Shown in pieces: positions 56,271 to 64,000 of a stretch of DNA of 64,000 nucleotides. Source of the DNA: Borrelia recurrentis A1 (GTDB taxonomy: Bacteria; Spirochaetota; Spirochaetia; Borreliales; Borreliaceae); contig NC_011246.1 of assembly GCF_000019705.1 (NCBI RefSeq), positions 59,938 through 123,937 of the forward strand. The letters run 5' to 3'. The position numbers and the translations under genes were made by a program. Within the stretch, counting starts at the first letter, position 1, and each line of letters starts with the position of its first letter. The notes under the pieces were generated by a model, which had not been told where the DNA came from, searched no databases, and was given only the letters and a program-made list of their open reading frames with translations.

Positions 56271-57143
56271 ATGAGTGTAATGATAAATATTATGAGTATT
56301 ATTATTTGCTCGGTCATTACTTTTACTAGTTGTAGTGTAGACGAGAAAAATAATCTAAGTATCCAATTTCCTGAGGATGATTTGGATGAGGTGCTTCATG
56401 ATGATGATTCTGAGCAAAATCAAATTCAGCAAGACGGTGATATTTGGAAACATCTTAATGATTCTCAGGAACAAGTGGAGAAAGGGAGTGTTGCTCAAAG
56501 AAATGATTATGAGATAATTAAAGAAAAGGTTTTAGAGGGATCCGCAAATGGACAACAATTTGTAATAGAAAATGTTTTGGAAGTTGAAAAATTAGATGAT
56601 TATTTATTGAATAATTCATTTTATTCTGTGCAAGGTATTGTAGATCATATAGCTGAGAGAATTGTTGTTGAGAAAATGTCTGAGCATAGTGATATATTGT
56701 CAACAATGTCTCAAAAAGATCTATTAAAAGTTTATAAAATAATATTTAAAACCAATTTAAATGATGGACAAAAAGAAGCATTAGAATTTTTGGAAAAAGC
56801 TTTAGATAGTAAGATTGATAAGTTAGATAAAATTTTTGTTTTAGATGAAGATGAAATTAAAAATATGCTTGATATAATAAGTAATAATTTAAATATTATA
56901 AGGGAATTTGAATCTTCCAATGAGTTTATCTTTGATTCTGATGTTTTAGATGTTGTAGAAGTAGTAGAATTTAAGAGTGATGATGTAAGGGTAGAGTATG
57001 CGGAAGTAAAGAGTGATTTGAAAGGAGAAATTGAGCCTTCACTGGATGATTATTTATTTGTTATAAATGCTTATTTTAATGATTATGATGATATTAAAGT
57101 TATTGTAGATAATGTCAATTCTATTAAAATTTTATCACCTTAG
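56271..57143 (+). CDS. Acidic lipoprotein with partial BTA121-like helix
   Basis: 290 residues; signal ends in FTSC (Cys 21), starting at ATG 56271 or 56280. Very acidic (Asp/Glu in DEVLHDDDSEQN and many later runs). One segment, LNDGQKEALEFLEKALDSKIDK with DEDEIKNMLDIISNNLNII, resembles the first two helices of a BTA121 unit; the remainder does not. It is perhaps a distant relative. Intact, alone, between pncA and a small gene. Confidence 0.6.
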   Translation: MSVMINIMSIIICSVITFTSCSVDEKNNLSIQFPEDDLDEVLHDDDSEQNQIQQDGDIWKHLNDSQEQVEKGSVAQRNDYEIIKEKVLEGSANGQQFVIENVLEVEKLDDYLLNNSFYSVQGIVDHIAERIVVEKMSEHSDILSTMSQKDLLKVYKIIFKTNLNDGQKEALEFLEKALDSKIDKLDKIFVLDEDEIKNMLDIISNNLNIIREFESSNEFIFDSDVLDVVEVVEFKSDDVRVEYAEVKSDLKGEIEPSLDDYLFVINAYFNDYDDIKVIVDNVNSIKILSP

Positions 57144-57312
57144 TTTTGTTTTTATGTTAAAAATATTTGTATATGTGTTTTGAAATTTTTAGTATGAAAG
57201 CAAATTAGTTTTATGATTTATATATTTTGTATTAAGATGTATAATATTTATGTATTATGTATTAGTAAATTAATCATTTGTTTTATTCTTACTTGTTGAA
57301 AGGTTAGATTAT

Positions 57313-57594
57313 ATGAAAGAAGTTAAAGAAATTAAATTTCCTAAGAGAAAAAACTTGAAGGCCGAAGAGATGGATATTGAAGATTTTATTGCTCAAGTTG
57401 ACTATACTACTATGCAGTTAGATAGAGAGTTTCGAGAGTTTCAAAGACAATATGGTTCAGATAAAAGTCTTGATGATTGGATGGTGCATATGGAGCAGGA
57501 AAATCAGATTCAAAATAAAAAAATTCAAGAAACATCTGAGACTTTAAGTTCACGTTTTGCAAAAAAACTTAATGGTGTTATTGGTAAAGATTAG
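57313..57594 (+). CDS. Small soluble protein, 93 residues
   Basis: ATG 57313 after GAAAGG. Charged and helical, with no signal peptide or membrane segment: FPKRKNLKAEEMDIEDFIAQ, LDREFREFQRQYGSDKSLDDWM, KIQETSETLSSRFAKKLNG. Not recognised. Being cytoplasmic, it stands out among lipoprotein genes. It lies upstream of guaAB but 280 bases apart, so a link to them is not shown. Confidence 0.55.
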   Translation: MKEVKEIKFPKRKNLKAEEMDIEDFIAQVDYTTMQLDREFREFQRQYGSDKSLDDWMVHMEQENQIQNKKIQETSETLSSRFAKKLNGVIGKD

Positions 57595-57876
57595 GAATTT
57601 TCTTTATTGTTATTTAATTTATTTAGATTTTAAGCACCATACAGATTTTGTAAAATTTGGTTTGAATTTGTGATATAAAGATTTAATGTTGGAGTGTTAT
57701 AGGTCATGTTAAGATATGATTTACAGCATTTCAGCATTAAAGGTAATTTAGTAAGCCATTGTATACCTTATTTAAATTAAGGGAGTAGGTTTTACGTTTG
57801 ATTATGAAATTTTTGTTAGTTTGTATTATTATTGATGATATGTTTTTAGTTTTTTAATTCAGATGGGAGGTTTGTT

Positions 57877-58080
57877 GTGAGAATTATTATAAAAAATGTT
57901 ATTTTGATTTATTTATTTGTTATATTTAGTTGTAGTCATAATTTATTTATAAAACCAAAATCTGGGCTTGTGAAAGATTATGCTTCAGTAATGGTGGGTG
58001 ATAAAAAGTATTATTATATGGAAGAATTTCCTATTAATTTTGATTTGGTATTTAAGTTTGTGGATAATGAGCATAAATAA
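57877..58080 (+). CDS. Small lipoprotein, 67 residues
   Basis: GTG 57877 after GATGGGAGGTTTGTT. Signal with lipobox VIFSC (Cys 19), then a short basic and aromatic mature part (VGDKKYYYMEEFPINFDLVFKF). It lies 80 bases before guaA on the same strand, so it could be its operon leader gene. Function unknown. Confidence 0.6.
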   Translation: MRIIIKNVILIYLFVIFSCSHNLFIKPKSGLVKDYASVMVGDKKYYYMEEFPINFDLVFKFVDNEHK

Positions 58081-58160
58081 CAATACCTGATTTTTTGTTA
58101 ATGTAATAAAATTATTTTTATGAAAATTGTAGACTAAATGATTATTAAAGGAATTTTATA

Positions 58161-59702
58161 GTGAGTAATAATGCAGTAGTTATCTTGGATTTTGGTTCTC
58201 AGTATAGTCAACTTATTGCAAGAAAAATTAGAGAGATGGGTGTATATACAATAATAGTTACATATTCTCTTTCTGCTAAAGAAATTAAGGATATGAATCC
58301 TGTAGGGTTAATTTTAAGTGGCGGTCCTGCTTCTGTATATTTGGATGAAGCACCTGGTGTTGATATTGAGATTTTTGATTTGGGTATTCCTATTTTGGGG
58401 ATATGTTATGGTATGCAATTGATTATTAAGGTATTTGAAGGTGTGATTTCTAAGTGTGATAAGCAGGAATTTGGACATACTGAATTATTTATTGATGATA
58501 ATAAAGCCGATTTATTTTTAGAGCTTCCAAGTAAATTTGAAGTGATGATGAGCCATGGAGATAATATAGAAAAAATACCAGAGGGTTTTAAGCAAATTGC
58601 TTATACTAAGATTTGTGTTGGAGCTGTATTTAATTTAGAGAAAAGAATTTATGGTGTACAATTTCATCCGGAAGTAAGTTGTTGTGATATTGGTAATCAA
58701 ATATTTATGAATTTTGTTTTTAAAATTTGTAAAGCACAGACAAATTGGGATTTAAGTAATAGTATAGAAGATTTAGTAAAAGGTATAAGACATGAGGTAG
58801 GTGATAGTAAGGTAATTTTGGGACTCTCTGGAGGAATAGATTCTTTGGTGTGTGCTTTGCTGATTAATAAGGCAATAAAAGATAATTTGATATGTGTATT
58901 TGTTGATACTGGCTTTTTAAGGAAAAATGAAGCCAATGGGATATTGGAATTTAATAAGAAGTATAATTTGAATATAAAACATATTGATTCTTCTTTGTTG
59001 TTTTTAACTAATTTAAGGGATGTAGATGATCCTGAAGAGAAGAGAAAAATTATAGGGAAAACATTTGTAGAAATTTTTGAAAAGGTGGCATTAGAAGAGG
59101 ATGATATAAAATATTTAGCTCAAGGAACTATTTATTCAGATGTTATTGAATCTGATGTTAAGAATAATGTTTGCTCTTCAACAAATATTAAATCACATCA
59201 TAATGTAGGAGGACTTCCCGATAAAATTAACCTAAATTTATTAGAACCGTTAAGGAATCTTTTTAAAGATGAGGTAATTCAATTGGGAGTGCAATTGGGT
59301 CTTGAAGAGGAAGTTCTCTATAGACATCCATTTCCAGGGCCAGGATTGGCAATAAGAATAATAGGGGAAATAACAAAAGATAAGATTGATATTTTGCAAG
59401 GAGCTGATCATATTTTTATAGAAGAGCTTTTGATAAATGATTTATATTATAAAGTAAGACAAGCATTTGTGGTGTTATTGCCTGTAAGAACTGTAGGTGT
59501 TATGGGAGATAACAGAACATATGAATATACAGCTGTCATTAGGTGTGTTAATACTTTAGATTTTATGACAGCTAGTTGGGTTGAGTTACCTTATAGTTTT
59601 TTAAGAAAAGTTTCATCAAGAATAATTAATGAAATTAGGGGGATAAATAGAGTGTGTTATGATATTTCTTCTAAGCCTCCAGCGACGATAGAATGGGAAT
59701 AA
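58161..59702 (+). CDS. guaA: GMP synthase (glutamine-hydrolysing)
   Basis: 513 residues, full length. N-terminal class I glutamine amidotransferase: nucleophile Cys in GICYGMQL and His/Glu in QFHPEV. Central ATP pyrophosphatase with the PP-loop LSGGIDSLV. C-terminal dimerisation domain ending in the conserved PATIEWE. Converts XMP to GMP. GTG start after AAAGGAATTTTATA. With guaB it forms the guanine branch of purine salvage; Borrelia cannot make purines de novo, so these plasmid genes support growth in blood. Order guaA then guaB, 32 bases apart. Confidence 0.97.
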   Translation: MSNNAVVILDFGSQYSQLIARKIREMGVYTIIVTYSLSAKEIKDMNPVGLILSGGPASVYLDEAPGVDIEIFDLGIPILGICYGMQLIIKVFEGVISKCDKQEFGHTELFIDDNKADLFLELPSKFEVMMSHGDNIEKIPEGFKQIAYTKICVGAVFNLEKRIYGVQFHPEVSCCDIGNQIFMNFVFKICKAQTNWDLSNSIEDLVKGIRHEVGDSKVILGLSGGIDSLVCALLINKAIKDNLICVFVDTGFLRKNEANGILEFNKKYNLNIKHIDSSLLFLTNLRDVDDPEEKRKIIGKTFVEIFEKVALEEDDIKYLAQGTIYSDVIESDVKNNVCSSTNIKSHHNVGGLPDKINLNLLEPLRNLFKDEVIQLGVQLGLEEEVLYRHPFPGPGLAIRIIGEITKDKIDILQGADHIFIEELLINDLYYKVRQAFVVLLPVRTVGVMGDNRTYEYTAVIRCVNTLDFMTASWVELPYSFLRKVSSRIINEIRGINRVCYDISSKPPATIEWE

Positions 59703-59734
59703 TTATAAATTAGTGAATGAGGGAGAAATAATTG

Positions 59735-61183
59735 ATGGATAAAATAGTAAAAGAAGCTTTGACTTTTGATGATGTTTCTTTAATTCCTAGGAAATCATCT
59801 ATATTACCTAGTGATGTTAATTTGAAGACAAGATTAACAAAAAATATATATTTAAATATACCTTTTTTAAGTTCAGCTATGGATACAGTTACAGAAAGTA
59901 GAATGGCGATAGCGGTGGCAAAGGAAGGTGGGATAGGTGTTATACATAAGAACATTACTATTGAGAAGCAAAGGAAAGAGGTGGAAATAGTAAAATCTTA
60001 TCATCGTAATGGGATTATAAGGAATCTTATTACGATTAATGAGGATACTAGTATTAAAGAGGCTAGAAGGTTGATTGTTAAACATAATATTTCTGCATTG
60101 CCAGTTACAGATCATGCAGGTAAAATATTAGGTTTAGTAACCAGTAGAGACATTAAGTATATTGCAGATGATAATATTCCTGTGATTAATGCAATGACTA
60201 AAAAATTAATTACTGCAAAAGAAGATATTACGTTGTCAGAAGCCAAAGAGATTTTATTTAAGCATAAGATAGAAAAGTTACTTATTGTTGATGAGTCAAA
60301 TAGTTTGCGAGGATTAATAACTTGCAAGGATATAGATCATGTTGAACATCAAGAATATTTTCCAAATGCATGTAAAGATATGAATGATAGATTGAGGGTT
60401 GGGGCAGCTGTTTCTACTGATGTTGATACTTTAGAGCGTGTTGAAGAATTGGTTAAGGCAGATGTTGATGTTGTTGTTGTTGATTCTGCACATGGACATT
60501 CTACTAAGGTAATTGAGATTGTAAGGAAAATTAAAAGTAAATATCCAAATTTGGATGTTATTGCAGGTAATATAGTAACTAAAGAAGCGGCTTTTGATTT
60601 AATTGATGCAGGTGCGGATTGTTTAAAAGTGGGAATAGGTCCTGGAAGTATATGTACAACAAGAATAGTTGCAGGAGTTGGTGTGCCACAGTTGACAGCA
60701 ATTAATGATGTTTTTGAGGCTTGTAAAGATACAAATATTTGCATTATAGCAGATGGTGGTATTAGATTTTCAGGAGATATAGTTAAAGCAATTGCTGCAG
60801 GAGCTGATAGTGTGATGATAGGTAATCTTTTTGCTGGGGCTCATGAATCTCCCTCAGAGGAAGTAATGTATAATGGCAAGAAATTTAAGATTTATGTTGG
60901 TATGGGATCTCTTGCTGCTATGGCTAGGGGTTCTAAATCTAGGTATTTTCAATTTGAAAGTAAAGATTCTTCTGGGAAATTGGTTCCTGAGGGGATTGAG
61001 GGGATGGTTCCTTATGTTGGTAAGGTAAAAGACATTATCTTTCAATTAAAGGGAGGTTTAATGTCTGGGATGGGATATTTGGGAGTTGAGACAATATTAG
61101 AATTAAAGAGAGATTCTAAATTTGTCAAAATAAGTTCCGCATCATTAAGAGAATCTCATACTCATGATGTTTTGGAGAATTAA
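59735..61183 (+). CDS. guaB: IMP dehydrogenase with complete CBS pair
   Basis: 482 residues from ATG 59735 (GGGAGAAATAATTG; a TTG at 59732 precedes it). TIM barrel with catalytic Cys in [18 protein letters not shown], the NAD/IMP site segments VVDSAHGHS and [12 protein letters not shown], and the flap [10 protein letters not shown]. Between strands (about residues 95-205) lie two CBS domains ([49 protein letters not shown]). Makes XMP for GuaA. I recall the B. burgdorferi enzyme (404 residues) as lacking this CBS module, so the full Bateman pair here is a notable difference. Confidence 0.96.
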   Translation: MDKIVKEALTFDDVSLIPRKSSILPSDVNLKTRLTKNIYLNIPFLSSAMDTVTESRMAIAVAKEGGIGVIHKNITIEKQRKEVEIVKSYHRNGIIRNLITINEDTSIKEARRLIVKHNISALPVTDHAGKILGLVTSRDIKYIADDNIPVINAMTKKLITAKEDITLSEAKEILFKHKIEKLLIVDESNSLRGLITCKDIDHVEHQEYFPNACKDMNDRLRVGAAVSTDVDTLERVEELVKADVDVVVVDSAHGHSTKVIEIVRKIKSKYPNLDVIAGNIVTKEAAFDLIDAGADCLKVGIGPGSICTTRIVAGVGVPQLTAINDVFEACKDTNICIIADGGIRFSGDIVKAIAAGADSVMIGNLFAGAHESPSEEVMYNGKKFKIYVGMGSLAAMARGSKSRYFQFESKDSSGKLVPEGIEGMVPYVGKVKDIIFQLKGGLMSGMGYLGVETILELKRDSKFVKISSASLRESHTHDVLEN

Positions 61184-61276
61184 AAATTTATTGTTTGATT
61201 TTGTAGTGAAGTTTTATATTATTTATAATTTTGAATTTTATTAAATAATTGTTTTATAGTTATCCATTTATATTTG

Positions 61277-61290
61277 CCCTAAATTTAGGG
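61277..61290. promoter_or_regulatory. Perfect 14-bp palindrome downstream of guaB
   Basis: CCCTAAATTTAGGG, 94 bases after the guaB stop. It has no loop and is too short for a typical terminator; it may be an operator for the next lipoprotein gene (ATG 61483). The surrounding 299-base gap holds no gene. Confidence 0.35.
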
Positions 61291-61482
61291 TAAAAGTCTT
61301 AGTGTATATATGATGAAATTTAATTTCAAGATAAATATATTTATATAATTGATGTTCTATCTGTATATAATTTCAGTGTTTACTTTTTTTATGAATTTTA
61401 ATCAGTAGTATATTCTTGATTATTGCTAATTTGGAAGTAAAATGTTGTACACAAGCTTTTGATTTTAAAAAGGAGGAGAAAA

Positions 61483-62424
61483 ATGACCAGATATAATGAT
61501 GTATTTATATTATTGATGCTAATATCTATAGTATCATGTAAAAATGCAGTTGACGGAACTAAAACTGTCAAGGATGTAAATGGTAATGCAAGAAATGGTT
61601 CTAGAGCCAAGGGTGATTTTGTTGTAGCTAATGGTTTTGATATAAGGAATGGTCCTACTCTAGAGAATAATTCTGGTATTGATAATGCTAATATTAGAAA
61701 TGATGTTGATCGATTAAGCAAAGATGATATTGTTCAACTTAAAACTTTTATTACAAAGTCTGTTAAATATGCAAGATCGTTATGTCTTCTTATACAAGAG
61801 TATCATACAATTTATAGTTTTCTTAAAAATTATGTGTATTGTGTAAATGGTTCTGGTAATTGTGATAATGCGAAATTAACCAAGGAATCTATAGATGTCA
61901 TAGTAAAAATGAAGGTTGATAATATTGTTGATAAACTTGAGAATATTTTAAATTATTTTAAAATACATAATCCTAAGATGAGTATAGATTCAATTGAACA
62001 ACTTAAGAAAATTTTTAAATATCATGTTAATTTTGTCTTTGATAGTAACGAAATAAAAATGGATCAAGTTGTTGATGTTGTTAAATTGATAATTAATTCT
62101 TATGAAAATGTTATTGATACTGCTGTAAATATGTATGCTGATATGTTTTCTTTTATAGTGTCTCAGTGTTCTTCAAAAAAATTAGCGGAAATTTCTAAAA
62201 ATTTTGTTCGAAGTATCAGATTATGTATGAAAGAAAATGATAGTAATAATATTTTATTGGTTCAAATTATGATTTCTGTTTTTGAATCTATTTTTTTAAA
62301 TCAGGGAGATATTAGAGATGTTAAAGAAAATGCCAGAAAGTTATTTTTTTATAGAAGAGGAAAAGAATTATCAAATTCTATTGATGAACTTTATGTTGTG
62401 TATCATATAGCCAGACTGAATTAG
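61483..62424 (+). CDS. Surface lipoprotein, 313 residues
   Basis: ATG 61483 after AAAGGAGGAGAAAA (in-frame upstream codons precede the ribosome site). Signal ends SIVSC (Cys 18). An Asn/Gly/Asp-rich linker (residues 20-75) precedes a helical domain with four Cys, including a pair in YCVNGSGNCDNAKL. No BTA121 pattern is obvious, and the family was not recognised. Last intact gene of the window. Confidence 0.65.
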   Translation: MTRYNDVFILLMLISIVSCKNAVDGTKTVKDVNGNARNGSRAKGDFVVANGFDIRNGPTLENNSGIDNANIRNDVDRLSKDDIVQLKTFITKSVKYARSLCLLIQEYHTIYSFLKNYVYCVNGSGNCDNAKLTKESIDVIVKMKVDNIVDKLENILNYFKIHNPKMSIDSIEQLKKIFKYHVNFVFDSNEIKMDQVVDVVKLIINSYENVIDTAVNMYADMFSFIVSQCSSKKLAEISKNFVRSIRLCMKENDSNNILLVQIMISVFESIFLNQGDIRDVKENARKLFFYRRGKELSNSIDELYVVYHIARLN

Positions 62425-64000
62425 GTTTTATTTGATTTTTGTTTTTATTAATGGTCTTAATATTCATTAAAATGGTAAAAAAATGCCAATATGTTATTAA
62501 ATTGTCAACAAACTTAACTATATTTATCTCATATTGTACTCATTCTATATCTTTGATTGGTTATAAGAGAAAATAAAGAGTGATGTTTAATAATATTGAT
62601 GGTAATTAATAAAATTACTGTTTTAATTTTGTTAATTATCATTAATATTATATATAAAAAATTAAAAATGCTATCCTATATATATAATAATAGTGCATTT
62701 TAAATTTAATTATTTAATTTAATAGGTTGAAAATGTCAATGTTTTTGAAAATTTATATTTATAAAGGTCAATACTTCATACTAATTTCCATCAAAGAGAT
62801 TTAATAAAATTTAAATACTTATGCTTTTAACATATTAAATCAATGTCAGAGGTGAACTTTAATATCTATATTTAAATTATTACTATTTATATTGACATAT
62901 AAAATCAAATGTACTTGTAATCCTTCATTTAGTGTACTAATGATATTAATTTTACTAAGTTTATAGTATTGATTGATATGGGAATATAAAAAAAGAAAAA
63001 ATATAAAGTTGTGGTGATGCTGGAGGATGGATTTTATCTTCAAATAGGTATTGTAATTAGTATTTTGTCAAATATGTAAAGATTTAATTAAGAAAAACAT
63101 GTTAGTGTATGTTTTTTATAAAAATATGAAAGGTAAGAGACAGCAAAGGTAGTGAATTTTTAAATATAAATGATAGTTTTGATATTAATTTTAAGCAATT
63201 TAGATTAAGATTTGGAATTATTGTTTTGTTAAAAATAGTTTGGATAATAAAAATTTGATAATAAAGTTATGATGTAATTAAATATATGCTCATTATTGAT
63301 AATAATATAGGTTTAGTTACTATGAAATTTTTCTAATAATTATTTTCAGATATGTTTTAGTTGTTTTTCTCTCATATGAATAAAGAGAACCTCAGAATTA
63401 TGTGATGATGCGTATATATAAGAATTTATTATATTTGATTGCTTTTTCCTTTTATTATTTTGATTTCAATAAAGTGAATAATCTGCATCATAGTTATCTA
63501 AAAAAAAGGTTTACCTTTGAACGCTTCATTTTGATCATTTTTGTATGTCATTACTTTAGTTGTTTTATAATACCACTATTGAAAAAATTTTCTATAAACT
63601 TTGATCAACAACAGGAACACTTCTAACAGCAGTACTTTCTTTATCAGAAGATCTTCTCTTTACTTATCAAAATTATCTTTAATATAAGTTTTCTTATTAA
63701 AATACAATATAGTAAATAAAACTTTAGCGATATTAGAGAGAATATTTTTACTTTCAAAAGGAGTATTTCACAAAAATATAAATAGGAAAAAGATGTTAAT
63801 AAAATAAAGAGATCTTTAGAAAATTTTGAAAACAAAGTAAAAAATATTATGAGAAATTTATATAAATATGATGAAAAATCTTTATCAGAGCTAGGAAGAA
63901 ATTTTTTTACTTTGTTTTCAAAAGTATAGTTAGAAAATAAAATAAAAAAATATTAATAATGAATAATGAAATAGGTAAAATATAAATAAAATTAGTGGAC
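62425..64000. other. Gene-poor right end, 1.6 kb
   Basis: No convincing gene. Short fragments with coding flavour occur: 63601-63655 read on the minus strand gives SDKESTAVRSVPVVDQ, and about 63790-63930 on the plus strand reads NKIKRSLENFENKVKNIM with stops. A 21-bp inverted repeat lies at 63824-63844/63903-63923. It looks like decayed accessory DNA; nothing resembling a telomere hairpin was recognised. Confidence 0.5.
63824..63923. repeat. 21-bp perfect inverted repeat, 58-base spacer
   Basis: Left arm 63824-63844 (TTTTGAAAACAAAGTAAAAAA), right arm 63903-63923. The arms flank a coding-like fragment (MRNLYKYDEKSLSELGR). Possible end of a decayed element or an inverted duplication. Confidence 0.7.

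Noticed and set aside
62640..62700. TATATATAATAATAG stretch considered as a telomere box
   Set aside because: Not at an end, no hairpin, and simple A/T alternation is common here.
62846..63043. 65-residue minus-strand frame
   Set aside because: No start signals and composition typical of noncoding A/T-rich DNA.
63402..63626. 74-residue hydrophobic plus-strand frame at the right end
   Set aside because: No ribosome site, Phe/Tyr-rich composition as expected from random A/T DNA, no lipobox.

Overview
The window is plasmid DNA of a Borrelia spirochaete, most likely a relapsing-fever species and probably part of its large linear megaplasmid. The evidence is very low G+C content, the Borrelia-specific plasmid maintenance cassette (families PF57, PF50, PF32/ParA, PF49), a cp32-type prophage gene set, and a large expansion of BTA121-domain surface lipoproteins, a family known from relapsing-fever Borrelia. 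No rRNA, tRNA or CRISPR array was seen. Neither window edge looks like a telomere. Family names rest on recalled protein families and visible motifs, not on searches.

Layout. (1) 1-6580, minus strand: phage head and tail genes from portal to DUF1473, cut by the window edge. Portal, DUF1357-like and DUF228 genes are each broken by one frameshift or stop. (2) 6836-27375: about 20 kb of accessory surface-protein genes. It contains six plus-strand BTA121-type loci (8412-18948), large minus-strand lipoproteins, a gene pair beside an 18-T tract, two duplicated plus-strand lipoproteins and a small lipoprotein. (3) 27753-29660, minus: terminase large subunit and a putative small subunit. (4) 29661-33511: palindrome-rich DNA plus the replication/partition cassette, all minus. 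(5) 33993-37991, minus: baseplate genes (gp25-like, DUF276, DUF735 pseudogene, DUF685) and the lysis genes blyA/blyB. (6) 38-64 kb: genes almost all on the plus strand. These are a 39-residue lipoprotein (minus), a long BTA121 array interrupted by a TnpB element, nicotinamidase pncA, guaA-guaB, further lipoproteins, and a gene-poor right end.

Read on the minus strand from 38 kb to 1, the phage genes follow the order of a cp32 prophage: baseplate, lysis, partition cassette, terminase, portal, capsid, tail. A block of about 21 kb of surface lipoprotein genes sits between terminase and portal. The replicon therefore looks like a cp32-type prophage absorbed into a megaplasmid and used as a platform for antigen genes. 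Strand composition flips near 33 kb, at the partition cassette: left of it the plus strand is A/C-rich, right of it T/G-rich. This fits a bidirectional origin there.

Functionally the window combines a replication/partition module, a decayed phage, a repertoire of at least fourteen BTA121-type loci (many broken at homopolymer runs or by single stops), and plasmid-borne nucleotide and cofactor salvage genes (pncA, guaA, guaB). The salvage genes would make the plasmid hard to lose.
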